Positions 27,990-36,758 are shown, numbered from the stretch's first letter. The stretch: DNA of 64,000 nt from Methylorubrum sp. B1-46 (GCF_021117295.1 NZ_CP088247.1:689501-753500), one strand, 5' to 3'. Notes: a model not told the origin generated them from the letters alone. Numbers and translations are program-made.

Positions 27990-29267
27990 TCACCCCGCCG
28001 CTCGCGCCTCCACCGCCGCCAGCAGCGTGCAGAGCGCCACCGCCTCTGCCGCCTTGCGCACCGCATCGAGCTTCGGGAAGGTCGGCGCGATCCGCAGCGT
28101 GCGGTCGTGCGGATCCTTTCCGTAGGGGTGCGTCGCGCCGGCCGGGGTCAGCGCGATGCCCGCCTCGCCCGCGAGCCGGACCACCTGCGAGGCGGTGCCG
28201 TCGGCGACGTCGAGCGTGATGAAGTAGCCGCCGAGCGGCCGGCTCCAGCGGGCGACCTCCCAGTCGTCGAGGCGGGCGGCAAACGCCTCCTCGACCGCCG
28301 CGAATTTCGGGGCGATCAGGGCACGGTGACGCTCCATATGCGCCGCGATTCCGGCGGCGTCGCGCAGGAAGCGGACGTGACGGAGCTGGTTGAGCTTGTC
28401 CGGTCCGATGCTGCGGCGCCCGGCCTGGGCGAGGTACCACTTCACGTTCGCGGGCGAAGCGGCGAGCATGGCGAGGCCGGCGCCGGCCAGCGTCACCTTC
28501 GAGGTCGAGGCGAACACGATCGGCCGGTCCGGGTGCCCCGCCTCGGCGCAGGCCTCCAGGATATTGACGAGCGCGGGCCGAGCCTCGGTGAGGTGATGCA
28601 CCGCGTAGGCGTTGTCCCACAGGATGCGGAAATCGGGCGCCGCCGCCTTGAGCGACGCCATCCGCCGCACGGTCTCGTCGGAATAGGTCTCGCCGCTCGG
28701 ATTCGAATATTGCGGCACGCACCAGATGCCCTTCACCGACGGGTCGGCGGCCTCGCGCTCGACGGCGTCCATGTCCGGCCCCTCCCCCGACATCGGGATC
28801 GGGATCATGCGGATGCCGAAGCCCTCGCATAGAGTGAAATGGCGATCGTAGCCCGGCACGGGGCAGAGGATCGTGATCGGCTCCTGCTTCGACCAGGGCC
28901 CGTCGCCGCCGGGCACGCCCTTCAGCAGGGCGTAGACGAGCACGTCGTGCATCAGCGCGAGGCTCGAATTGTTGGCGATGACGATCTGCTCGGGCGAGGC
29001 ACCGAGCACGGGCGCGAACAGGGCGCGGGTCTCGGGCAAGCCCTGGAGGTTGCCGTAGTTGCGCGCGTCGGTGCCGTCCTCGGCGGTGGTGTCGCGGTTG
29101 CCGGGCAGCGCCAGCATCTCGGCGGCGAGATCGAGCTGATCCGAGGCGGGCTTGCCGCGGGTCATGTCGAGCTTGAGGCCCTGCGCTTTCAGCGCCTCGT
29201 ACTCGCCGCGCAGGCGAGAGCGCAGCTCCGTCAGAGCCTCGGATGACAGGGTGGAGAGCGACGGCAT
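27990..29267 (-). CDS. Aspartate-type aminotransferase, class I/II subgroup Ic
   Basis: 425 residues from ATG 29267, which has AAGAGGA 6 nt upstream; upstream in-frame codons are low-quality. PLP fold type I: LDMTRGKPASDQLDLAAEML, YGNLQGLPETRALFAPVLG, CPVPGYDRHFTL, GIWCVPQYSNPSGETYSDE, ILWDNAYAVHHL, and the PLP lysine in VFASTSKVTLAGAGLAM. The RGKP opening and length identify the PF12897-type aspartate aminotransferases rather than AspC proper. Catalyses transamination between aspartate and 2-oxoglutarate or related pairs. Confidence 0.92.
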   Translation of the reverse strand: MPSLSTLSSEALTELRSRLRGEYEALKAQGLKLDMTRGKPASDQLDLAAEMLALPGNRDTTAEDGTDARNYGNLQGLPETRALFAPVLGASPEQIVIANNSSLALMHDVLVYALLKGVPGGDGPWSKQEPITILCPVPGYDRHFTLCEGFGIRMIPIPMSGEGPDMDAVEREAADPSVKGIWCVPQYSNPSGETYSDETVRRMASLKAAAPDFRILWDNAYAVHHLTEARPALVNILEACAEAGHPDRPIVFASTSKVTLAGAGLAMLAASPANVKWYLAQAGRRSIGPDKLNQLRHVRFLRDAAGIAAHMERHRALIAPKFAAVEEAFAARLDDWEVARWSRPLGGYFITLDVADGTASQVVRLAGEAGIALTPAGATHPYGKDPHDRTLRIAPTFPKLDAVRKAAEAVALCTLLAAVEARAAG

Positions 29268-29384
29268 CGGATTCCTCTTGGCTCGGATTCCTCGGGGCAG
29301 AGCCGAGCCAGGGTTCGAGCCCGAGGCGCCGCTCGGGTCAAGATCGCTCGGACGGAAAGACGTGGGCCGCACCGACGTCAGCGG

Positions 29385-29408
29385 GTCACACTGTGACACA
29401 TCTGTCAC
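29385..29408. promoter_or_regulatory. Triple GTCAC/GTGAC half-site cluster
   Basis: GTCACA-C-TGTGAC is a perfect 13-nt palindrome at 29385-29397. A further GTCAC at 29404-29408 forms a second inverted pair with the GTGAC. The geometry suggests a dimeric regulator operator near the aminotransferase promoter. The half-site resembles the CRP/FNR TGTGA core, which is suggestive only. Confidence 0.4.
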
Positions 29409-29464
29409 GAGCGCGGAGGCGAGGTGACCAAACTCCTAACGCCTGCTCCGCCCCGAGCTTGGCC

Positions 29465-29480
29465 TTAACGCGCCGTTAAC
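29465..29480 (+). promoter_or_regulatory. CtrA-type box TTAA-N7-TTAAC upstream of ftcR
   Basis: TTAA at 29465, seven bases (CGCGCCG), then TTAAC at 29476, continuing as CAT. This is the full alphaproteobacterial CtrA consensus, 200 nt before the ftcR ATG. CtrA controls flagellar master genes in Caulobacter and rhizobia, so cell-cycle control of the flagellar cascade is a reasonable inference. Confidence 0.6.
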
Positions 29481-29677
29481 CATTCCAACCAAAAAGCTAA
29501 GACCGTCAAATGTTGGAGGATACGGCAAGCGAGACGCGTCGAGCACCAGCCGACCCACTCTTCAGGCCGCCATCCGCCAGCATTCGGCAACCCTATTCAC
29601 AACTCGAACGGCCATAGCGGCGCGCGAAGGGTTTTCGCGCGGGACGCAATGACCTCGCACATCTTCGAGCACTGACG

Positions 29678-30357
29678 ATGAATATCGTTGTCGACGAGCG
29701 GCAGAGCGTCACCGACCACTACGTTGCCGGCTTCGGCGCCGAGGGCGTGCGGGCGCAGGGTCTGGCCATCGGTTCGATGAAGGGCTGGCTCGACGCCGCT
29801 CCCCGGATCGACGTCGAGGCGATCGACGGCTTCCTGATCGGAGACTGCGCCGATCGCGCCTCCTGCACCGTCGCGATCCGCTCGCTCAGCCGGGCGCCGA
29901 TCATCGCTCTCAACGAGACCCGCTCCCTGGAGCAGACCCTGGCGCTGTTCACCGCCGGCATCGACGACGTGGTGCGCAAGCCCGTCCATGTCCGCGAGAT
30001 CATCGCTCGCGCCACCGCGATCCGGCGCCGGACCGGCCGCGGCGTCGAGCCGGCCCCCGCCCCCGACCGGGCCGGGCGCCTCAAGGTCTACACCGACGGG
30101 CGCGACCCGGAGATCGACGGCGCCTGCCTGATCCTGCCCCGGCGCGAGCGGCACATCCTCGAATATCTTTCAAAGAACCGCGGCCGGCAGGTGACGAAGG
30201 GCCAGATCTTCACGGCCGTCTACGGCGACCTCGACACCAGCGTCGAGGAGAGCGTGGTGGAGGGCCAATCAGCAAGCTGCGCAAGAAGCTGCGGATGCGG
30301 CTGGGCTACGACCCGATCGAGGCCAAGCGGATGGCCGGCTACACCTTCGTCGGCTGA
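29678..30357 (+). pseudogene. ftcR: Flagellar transcriptional regulator FtcR, frameshifted near codon 197
   Basis: Residues 1-115 form a response-regulator-like receiver lacking the usual acidic-pocket spacing (MNIVVDERQSVTDHYVAG, LIGDCADR, ITALNE-like IIALNETRSLEQTL, VRKPVHVREII). An OmpR-type winged helix follows (LPRRERHILEYLSKNRGRQ, VTKGQIFTAVYGDLD). At about 30267 one base appears to be missing: the expected GHISKLRKKLRMRLGYDPIE reading moves to another frame, ending properly at TGA 30357 (...RMAGYTFVG). The unshifted frame runs on to 30379 with unrelated residues and loses the recognition helix and wing. FtcR activates flgE and other flagellar genes in Brucella. Real mutation or sequence error cannot be separated here. 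Confidence 0.85.
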
Positions 30358-30385
30358 CGGTCCCGCGCGAAACTCCTGAATCAAG

Positions 30386-30418
30386 AAAAGGCCGCGCTCG
30401 GGGTGAGCGCGGCCTTTT
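30386..30418. terminator. Bidirectional terminator between ftcR and flagellin
   Basis: AAAAGGCCGCGCTC and GAGCGCGGCCTTTT form a 14-bp perfect stem around GGGGT, with A-run and T-run ends that make it functional from both sides. It serves ftcR (plus) and flagellin (minus). Confidence 0.85.
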
Positions 30419-30466
30419 CGCTTGTCCGGTTGGGCCCGCCCGCGAGGGATGGGCCCGCCCTTCGGC

Positions 30467-31849
30467 TTAGCGGAACAGCGAGAGGACGGTCTGGCTGCCG
30501 GAGTTGGCGATCGAGAGCGCCTGGACCGCGAGCTGCTGCTGGGTCTGGAGCGCCTTCAGCTTGGTCGACTCCTCCTCGATGTCGGCATCGACCAGGATGC
30601 CGATGGTACGGTCGTTGGCCTTCATCAGCGTGTCGACGAAGGCCTTCTGGCCGTCGATCTGGGTCTTGTTGGCGCCGAGCTTGGTGCCGGCATCCGTCAC
30701 CTTGGCGATCGCCTTCTCGACCTGGGTGATGACAGCGCTGAGCGTCGAGTCACCGGTGGTGCCGACAAGGTTCGCGATGTTGATCGTGGCGATGGAGAAG
30801 CCGGTGCCCTCGACCGTGTCGAGAATGCCCTTTCCGGCCGTGGTGCCCGCCGCCGAGCCCTTGCCGACCCGTGCATCGGTGCCCGCGGTGCCGGTGCCGA
30901 AGCCGACATCGACCAGGGTGTTGCCGGTCGAGACCGTGTTGTTCTGGATCGTGACCGAAGCCGTAGCGTTGGCCGCGGTGGTCTTGAAGGTCAGGCGGCC
31001 CGCGGTGTCGAGCGAGGCGCTCACCTTGCCGGCGAGCGGCGTGGTGGCGGTGTCGGCGGCGATCTGGTTGTTGATCGCGTCGAGGAACTCCTGCGTCGTC
31101 ACCTTGGTCAGGTTGGCGGCGGCCGAGGCCATCGTCGTCTTGTTGATCAGGATGTCCGCGGTGAAGCCGCCATCCAGCAGCAGGTTGAAGCTGACCTCGT
31201 TGGTGCCGCTGAAGTTGGCGGTGCCGCCGGAGAACACCGTGGTGCCGGTCAGCGAGGTGCTGCCGAAGACTTGAGCCGAGGTGGCCGGAGTGGTGATGCT
31301 GGCGGCGTTGTCGTCATAGAGCTTGATCGCGTTCACATCGACGCCGATCATCGAGAAGGTGACGGTGCCCGACGTGTCGCGGGAGAAGCCGGCCACCACG
31401 TTCTGGGTCGCCTGATAGCTGGTGTTGGAGGGCGCGGAATTGACGGACAGCCAGTTCTGACCCGATGAGGTCGAGGAGTCGGCCGTAGCCTGCATCTTGT
31501 CCTGGATCGCCTTGATCTCGGTCTGAACCTTGGCGCGGTCGACGCCGGGCTGCAGCGCCGTCTGCAGCTTGGCGCGCAGGTTCTGCATGTCAGACAGGAT
31601 CGAGTTCAGGCCGTTATAGGCGGTGTCGACCGCCGAGGAGCCGAGGCCCAACGAGTCCTTCACGGCCGACAGCGAGGCGTTGTCGGTGCGCACGGTGGTC
31701 GCGATCGACCAGTAGGCGGCGTTGTCGGAGGCAGCCGAGACGCGCTGGCCGGTGGAGACGCGGTTGGAGGTGGCGTCGAGCTGCTGGTTGATGCCCTTGA
31801 GCGTCGTCAGCGCCGTCATGGCGGAGATGTTTGTGAGCAGGCTGGTCAC
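30467..31849 (-). CDS. Flagellin
   Basis: 460 residues from GTG 31849, with CGGAAGA upstream. The conserved D0/D1 N-terminus is TSLLTNISAMTALTTLKGIN, followed by QQLDATSNRVSTGQRVSAAS and DNAAYWSIATTV. The C-terminal partner ends EESTKLKALQTQQQLAVQAL and SIANSGSQTVLSLFR, with the terminal Arg typical of rhizobial flagellins. The middle (about 150-380) is the Ser/Thr/Ala/Gly-rich variable surface region. It assembles into the filament after export by the FlhA/FliI machine; FlaF and FlbT encoded downstream are the expected post-transcriptional regulators. The only flagellin gene in the window. Confidence 0.95.
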   Translation of the reverse strand: MTSLLTNISAMTALTTLKGINQQLDATSNRVSTGQRVSAASDNAAYWSIATTVRTDNASLSAVKDSLGLGSSAVDTAYNGLNSILSDMQNLRAKLQTALQPGVDRAKVQTEIKAIQDKMQATADSSTSSGQNWLSVNSAPSNTSYQATQNVVAGFSRDTSGTVTFSMIGVDVNAIKLYDDNAASITTPATSAQVFGSTSLTGTTVFSGGTANFSGTNEVSFNLLLDGGFTADILINKTTMASAAANLTKVTTQEFLDAINNQIAADTATTPLAGKVSASLDTAGRLTFKTTAANATASVTIQNNTVSTGNTLVDVGFGTGTAGTDARVGKGSAAGTTAGKGILDTVEGTGFSIATINIANLVGTTGDSTLSAVITQVEKAIAKVTDAGTKLGANKTQIDGQKAFVDTLMKANDRTIGILVDADIEEESTKLKALQTQQQLAVQALSIANSGSQTVLSLFR

Positions 31850-32214
31850 GGATCTGTCTTCCGGGAATGATGAAGGACGGGGCGGTTCTTGAGGACCGGG
31901 CTCGCACCGGTGCGGCCGCACGGCCCCGCCAGGGGGCCGCGGCGTGCCCGTCAGGGCCCGTGGCGCCGCGCATCACACCTCCGGACTCGCACCGGATCAG
32001 CGGACCGACATCATGTCTATGAACCCGTCTGAGGGTTCACCCGCTGGCCTGTTCTCGACCGCCTCCGCATGGTTACGGGAGGCGTCTGTCGATGTCGCGA
32101 GAATGGCGGGTGCCTGTTACGAACCAATTAAGCCGACCGGGACGGCTCCGTCCCACCCGAGGCCCTCCACAGGGCGGTGGCGGGCCTGTGGACAAGAGGC
32201 CGCCGTCGGGCCGG
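31850..32214. other. Flagellin upstream region
   Basis: 365 nt between flagellin and the PilZ gene, both minus strand. No coding ORF is supported. A GAACCC/GGGTTC hairpin (32021-32038) and a CGGCCCC/GGGGCCG-like stem near 31920-31940 lie in the probable flagellin 5' UTR, where FlbT-type control acts in other alphaproteobacteria. No sigma-28 site was evident. Confidence 0.45.
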
Positions 32215-32508
32215 CTACGGCTGGACCGGCTCGCTCTCGAAGGCGACGCCGATGAAGTCGCCGCGCCGCCAGCACAGCCGGGCGGTCACCGTGCGCAGGT
32301 CGTGGGCGGCGATCACGAGGGGAAAGGTCTCCGGCAGCGCCTGTTCGGGCGCGATCCGGATCTTGGCACCCCGCGGAGAGAGGTCGCGCACCGTGCAGGC
32401 GACCAGACGCTCGGGCCCGAGGACGATACGCCCCTGCTGAACGACGCGGTGCCGCCTGCCCGCCCGCGTGACCGGCTTCGGCAAAACAGCTTCTCGCGCA
32501 TCGGCCAT
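32215..32508 (-). CDS. PilZ-domain protein
   Basis: 97 residues from ATG 32508, with GGAGG 5 nt upstream. Single PilZ domain: the c-di-GMP-binding RxxxR is represented by RRHRVVQQGRI, followed by ACTVRDLSPRGAKIRI (the D/N-x-S-x-x-G motif as DLSPRG). The end is LCWRRGDFIGVAFE, the standard final strands. It should bind c-di-GMP and could slow or steer the flagellum, in line with its position next to flagellin. Confidence 0.88.
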   Translation of the reverse strand: MADAREAVLPKPVTRAGRRHRVVQQGRIVLGPERLVACTVRDLSPRGAKIRIAPEQALPETFPLVIAAHDLRTVTARLCWRRGDFIGVAFESEPVQP

Positions 32509-32726
32509 GCTCGCCTCCGGCGGCTCACTCGGGCTTCGGCTTAACAACGGTTCGAAGCGCTGTCGATCAGACGGAGTGAGACGCTACGCCCCCTTCGCGC
32601 GGCGTCGTTAACCGGGCGTCAAGTATAACAGTACACGGATCGTGAACCTTAACGTTTTCGCCCCGGTGAGCGCGACACGAATACCTCTCGTGCGTGGTGC
32701 TCCGGGACCGGTCCACCGAGATCCGC

Positions 32727-33287
32727 ATGACGCCCGATCCCATCCGGCGCTCCTCATCCGGCAGCGCGTCACGCCTTCCGTCTCGGCCGCTGGCGGGAAG
32801 CGTGGTCGCCCGCCGTGCCCGGGAAGCGGCGGGTGAGCGCACCGTGCTGGCCGGCCTCGTCCTGCTCGCTCTGACTGCAAGCGGATTTGCCGGCTACGCC
32901 ATCTCGACCGGCACTCACGGCTACGACGTGCAGGCCGTGCTTCCGGCCGGCATGGCGCCGTTCGCCTGGAAGAAGACCGTGGCGCAGGGCCGCCTCGCCG
33001 ACCCCGATTTCGATCCCGTCACTACCGGCTCGCTGCCCGACCGCCCGGTGGCTCCCGGCCCGCAGGTCCCGGCGGAGCCGCCGGCGCCGCCCCCCGCCCT
33101 TTCCGCAGGCACCTACACCTTGCGCGGCGTCGCTGACGGCGTCGCCACCGTGGAGAGTCGCGAGGGACGGCTCACGGTCTCGCTCGGCAGCACCCTGCCA
33201 GGCGCGGGCCGCGTCCTGTCGATCCGCCAGACCGGTGCCGGCTGGGTCGTGATCACGACCGAGACGATCATCGGGCCTGCCTCGTGA
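32727..33287 (+). CDS. Single-pass membrane protein at flagellar locus
   Basis: About 186 residues from ATG 32727; an in-frame GTG at 32694 is possible. One helix (VLAGLVLLALTASGFAGYAI), then an acidic/Pro-rich linker (PAEPPAPPPALSAG), then a small beta-rich C-terminal domain: YTLRGVADGVATVESREGRL and VLSIRQTGAGWVVITTETII. No enzyme motif. It precedes the DUF1217-flgF-fliI set. Possibly a periplasmic accessory protein of the basal body; family not recognised. Confidence 0.65.
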   Translation: MTPDPIRRSSSGSASRLPSRPLAGSVVARRAREAAGERTVLAGLVLLALTASGFAGYAISTGTHGYDVQAVLPAGMAPFAWKKTVAQGRLADPDFDPVTTGSLPDRPVAPGPQVPAEPPAPPPALSAGTYTLRGVADGVATVESREGRLTVSLGSTLPGAGRVLSIRQTGAGWVVITTETIIGPAS

Positions 33288-33432
33288 CACGGGTTCGTAT
33301 CCCGGCCAGGCGGCCGTGCCTCGGCGGGCAAGCCTGGAGCAAGCGTACCGGCCTAGAGGCGGCATCGGATCCTGCCCTCGCTGCCGAACCGATGGCCGCG
33401 GTCCTCCCGCGCTCCCGCCTAGGCGCCCGCCC

Positions 33433-34689
33433 GTGACCGACACCCTCACCAGCTACCGCCTGATCGCCAAGGACCTCACCGCCTCCCTCAAGCGGAAGGC
33501 GGCCGAGCCGAGCGTGGCGCGGGAGACCGCCTATTACGAGGCCAATATCGGTCGGGTGAAGACGGTCGACGACCTCCTCGGCGACCAGCGCCTCTACGCC
33601 TACGCCATGAAGGCCTACGGCCTCGAGGAGATGACCTACGCCAAGGCGTTCATGCGCAAGGTTCTGGAGGAGGGTGCGGCCAGTTCGGCGAGCTTCGCCA
33701 ACCGCCTGGCGGACGACCGCTACACCGCCTTCGCCAAGGCGTTCAGCTTCGGCCAGGGCGTGACAGTCAAGGGCACCGATCCCGCAAGCTTCGGCCTGCC
33801 GGCCGTCGCCGCCTCGCTCAGCGCGCCGAAGCGCCTGGCCGACGCCTACGACTTCAGCGGCCGGGCCGAGGCGAGCTTCCTCGTCGAATCGCGGATCGAC
33901 GCCGCGACGACCCAATCGGTCACGGTCCGGCTCAATGCGAAGACACTGGCCGGGCGGGTGGCGGACCTGTCGAAGGTGACGCCCGCCGAGATCGCGGCCG
34001 CGGTGGCGGCGCAGATCGAGGCGTCTGCCCTCAAGGGCAAGGTCCAGGCGGGGCTCGCCGCCGATGGCAGCCTGTTCTTCCAGACCACCGCCCTGACCGA
34101 TCTCGGCGCCGACGGGCGCGCCGGCGGCACGGGCCTCGACGCCGATACGCTGGTGAACGCGGGCGGGACGAACCGCAGCCTGACGATCCGCAACGCGCCG
34201 CTCTCCGCCGCGGACAAGCTTGCCGCGGATGTCGGCTTCGGCACGGATCTCGGACCGGACGCGCTGGCCCAGACCGTGACGCAGGCCTATCTGCGCCAGT
34301 CGCTGGAGAGCGAGGCGGGCGACGCCGACACCGGCGTGCGCCTCGCCCTCTACTTCGCCCGCAAGGCGCCGACGCTCACCAGCGCCTACGACATCCTCGG
34401 CGACGCCGCGCTGAGCCAGGTGGCCAACACGGTGATCGGCCTGCCGGCGACGAGCGGGGCCGCGACCAGCGAGGCGCTGGCCCGGCGCGCCGATCTGATC
34501 GCCAAGAAGATCGATGTCGCGAGCCTGAAGGATCCGGCCAAGCTCGACGCCTTCGTGCGGCGCTTCGCGGCGATCTGGGACGCGCAGAACAACACCGCCA
34601 GCGCGCCCGTGCTGGCCCTGTTCACCGGCTCGGGCGGCATCGACGCCGAGATGCTGATGAATCGGCAAGCAGCGCGGATCGGAGGCTGA
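33433..34689 (+). CDS. DUF1217 flagellar-locus protein
   Basis: 418 residues from GTG 33433. The N-terminus SYRLIAKDLTASLKRKAAEP, and EEMTYAKAFMRKVLEEG and LADDRYTAFAKAF, recur in related form near the C-terminus (ALSQVANTVIGLP, LARRADLIAKKIDVASL). That matches the repeated DUF1217 module of Rhizobiales flagellar clusters. Secreted-component-like composition with no signal peptide, so export through the flagellar type III system is possible. It ends 4 nt before flgF. Confidence 0.82.
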   Translation: MTDTLTSYRLIAKDLTASLKRKAAEPSVARETAYYEANIGRVKTVDDLLGDQRLYAYAMKAYGLEEMTYAKAFMRKVLEEGAASSASFANRLADDRYTAFAKAFSFGQGVTVKGTDPASFGLPAVAASLSAPKRLADAYDFSGRAEASFLVESRIDAATTQSVTVRLNAKTLAGRVADLSKVTPAEIAAAVAAQIEASALKGKVQAGLAADGSLFFQTTALTDLGADGRAGGTGLDADTLVNAGGTNRSLTIRNAPLSAADKLAADVGFGTDLGPDALAQTVTQAYLRQSLESEAGDADTGVRLALYFARKAPTLTSAYDILGDAALSQVANTVIGLPATSGAATSEALARRADLIAKKIDVASLKDPAKLDAFVRRFAAIWDAQNNTASAPVLALFTGSGGIDAEMLMNRQAARIGG

Positions 34690-34693
34690 GGCC

Positions 34694-35422
34694 ATGCAGA
34701 GCAGCCTCTACGTCGCCCTTTCGAGCCAGATCGCCCTCGAGAAGCGCCTGACGACCACCGCCAACAACGTCGCCAACATGGCGACCGTCGGCTTCCGGGC
34801 CGAGGAAGTGACCTTCTCCGAACTGCTCGCCCGCTCGAACCGGGGCGAGGTCGCCTTCGTCGGCCCCGGCAAGAACACGATCTCGCGGGCCGCCGGCCAG
34901 ACGACGAAGACCGATTCCGCGCTCGACGTCGCCGTCCAGGGCGATGCCTGGCTCGGGGTCAAGGGGCCGAAGGGCGAGACGCTCTACACCCGCGACGGCC
35001 GCCTGACGATGGACGCCAACGGGCAGTTGCGCACGGTGAGCGGCCTGCCTGTGGTCGATCCGGGCGGCGGCCCGCTGCTGCTCGATCCGCAGGGCGGTCC
35101 GCCGAAGATCGGCCGCGACGGCAGCATCCATCAGGGTGTCAATCAGGTCGGCGCCCTCGGCCTGTTCACCCTCGACCCGAAGGCGGGGCTGACGCGCTCG
35201 GGCCAGAATTCGGTCGCCGCGAGCCTGCCCGGCCGGCCGGTGCAAGACTTCACACGCGTCGGTCTCGTGCAGGGTTACGTCGAAGGCGCCAACGTCAATC
35301 CGATCCTGGAGATGACCAAGCTCATCGCGATCCAGCGCGCCTTCGAGAGCGCGGCGACGATGACCTCGGAGGCCGACAACACGCTGACCGGCGCCGTCAA
35401 GACGCTGGGTCCGCAGGGTTAG
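34694..35422 (+). CDS. flgF: Flagellar basal-body rod protein FlgF
   Basis: 242 residues. Rod-family N-terminus LYVALSSQIALEKRLTTTAN with NNVANMATVGFRAEEVTF; middle VQGDAWLGVKGPKGETLYTR and DGRLTMDANGQL; C-terminus LVQGYVEGANVNPILEMTKL and IAIQRAFESAATM. Exported axial component of the proximal rod. Directly upstream of fliI with 7 nt between. Confidence 0.94.
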   Translation: MQSSLYVALSSQIALEKRLTTTANNVANMATVGFRAEEVTFSELLARSNRGEVAFVGPGKNTISRAAGQTTKTDSALDVAVQGDAWLGVKGPKGETLYTRDGRLTMDANGQLRTVSGLPVVDPGGGPLLLDPQGGPPKIGRDGSIHQGVNQVGALGLFTLDPKAGLTRSGQNSVAASLPGRPVQDFTRVGLVQGYVEGANVNPILEMTKLIAIQRAFESAATMTSEADNTLTGAVKTLGPQG

Positions 35423-35429
35423 ACGGGCC

Positions 35430-36758
35430 ATGACCCTGAACGCCATCGAGCGCCTGGAGCAGGCGATGGAGGCCGGGCGCCGCGACCTGCCGCTGGTGCG
35501 CGTCGCCGGCCCCGTGCGCGAGGTGACCGCCAGCGCCGCGCGGGTCGCGGGCGTGTCCGCCTTCGTGCGGCTCGGCGACCGCATGGGCTTTTCGGCGGAC
35601 GGCCGGGTGCAGATCGGCGAAGTCGTGCGCATCGATGCGGCCGGCGCGACGGTGAAGCCGTTCGAGAGCCGGATCGAGGCCGGCATCGGCAGCCTCGCCC
35701 ACCGCATCGGACCGGCGCAGTTGCGCTCGGATCCACGCTGGAAGGGCCGGGTGATCGACGCCCTCGGCCGCCCCGTCGATGGCCTCGGCCCCCTGGCGGA
35801 AGGGCCGGACAGCGTTCCGCTCGACGCCGACCCGCCCGCCGCCATGACCCGCGCGCGCGTGAAGACACCGCTGCCGACAGGCGTGCGGGCGATCGACCTG
35901 TTCACGCCGCTCTGCGCCGGGCAGCGCATCGGCATCTTCGCGGGCTCCGGCGTCGGCAAGTCGACGCTGCTGGCGATGCTGGCGGGCGCGCAGGGCTTCG
36001 ACAGCGTGGTCGTGGCGCTGGTGGGTGAGCGCGGACGCGAGGTGCGCGAGTTCCTCGAAGGACCGATCGCCGCCGCCCGAGACCGCGCCGTCATCGTCGT
36101 CTCGACCGGCGACGAGAGCCCGATGATGCGCCGGCAAGCCCCTAAAGTGGCGCTGGCGGTGGCCGAATCGTTTCGCGATCGCGGCGAGTCGGTGCTGCTC
36201 ATCGTCGATTCCGTGACCCGCTACGCCCACGCCGCCCGCGACGTGGCGCTCGCCGCCGGCGAGCCGGCGGTGGCCCGCGGCTACCCGCCGAGCGTGTTCT
36301 CGGATCTGCCGCGCCTGCTCGAACGCGCCGGCCCCGGCGCGGAGGGCACCGGCACCATCACCGGCATCTTCTCGGTGCTGGTCGATGGCGACGACCACAA
36401 CGATCCGGTCGCCGACTCGATCCGCGGCACCCTCGACGGCCACGTGGTCCTCGACCGCGCCATCGCCGAGCAGGGCCGCTATCCGGCGATCGACCTGCTC
36501 GGCTCAATCTCGCGCCTCTCGGGCGAGGTCTGGACCGGGGACCAGCGCGAACTGGTGCGCAAGCTGAAAAGCATGATGGCCCGCTTCGAGGAGACGCGGG
36601 ACCTGCGCCTGATGGGCGGCTACCGCGCCGGCAGCGACCCCGATCTCGACCAGGCCGTGAGCCTCGTGCCGCGGATCTACGAGGCCTTGCGCCAGGAGCC
36701 GGGCCAGCCGCCCAGCCGCGACGCCTTCCTCGAACTCGCCCAATCCCTGCGGGGATGA
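35430..36758 (+). CDS. fliI: Flagellar export ATPase FliI
   Basis: 442-residue F1-beta-like ATPase. Walker A FAGSGVGKSTLLAML near residue 170, VVALVGERGREVREFLEG, VLLIVDSVTRYAHAARDVAL (Walker B), YPPSVFSDLPRLLERAG, and DGHVVLDRAIAEQGRYPAID. It energises export of flagellar substrates with FlhA. Short N-terminal OB-like domain and complete C-terminal helical domain. Cotranscribed with flgF. Confidence 0.96.
   Translation: MTLNAIERLEQAMEAGRRDLPLVRVAGPVREVTASAARVAGVSAFVRLGDRMGFSADGRVQIGEVVRIDAAGATVKPFESRIEAGIGSLAHRIGPAQLRSDPRWKGRVIDALGRPVDGLGPLAEGPDSVPLDADPPAAMTRARVKTPLPTGVRAIDLFTPLCAGQRIGIFAGSGVGKSTLLAMLAGAQGFDSVVVALVGERGREVREFLEGPIAAARDRAVIVVSTGDESPMMRRQAPKVALAVAESFRDRGESVLLIVDSVTRYAHAARDVALAAGEPAVARGYPPSVFSDLPRLLERAGPGAEGTGTITGIFSVLVDGDDHNDPVADSIRGTLDGHVVLDRAIAEQGRYPAIDLLGSISRLSGEVWTGDQRELVRKLKSMMARFEETRDLRLMGGYRAGSDPDLDQAVSLVPRIYEALRQEPGQPPSRDAFLELAQSLRG

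Larger units (their letters stand above)
29268..29677. other. Divergent regulatory region between aminotransferase and ftcR
   Basis: 410 nt with no supported gene. It contains the GTCAC/GTGAC cluster at 29385-29408 and a CtrA-type box at 29465-29480, both listed separately, and should hold the promoters of both divergent genes. Confidence 0.6.

Noticed and set aside
29305..29335. GGGTTCGAGCCC resembling a tRNA T-arm
   Set aside because: No 5-bp T-stem, no anticodon or acceptor arms around it; no tRNA gene.
30280..30379. Unshifted ftcR C-terminus (QSASCARSCGCGW...) as a novel Cys-rich tail
   Set aside because: The alternative frame restores the expected wing sequence exactly, so the Cys-rich tail is a frameshift artefact.
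32608..32622. TTAACCGGGCGTCAA as a second CtrA box
   Set aside because: Second half is TCAA instead of TTAA and it is not clearly upstream of a cell-cycle gene.
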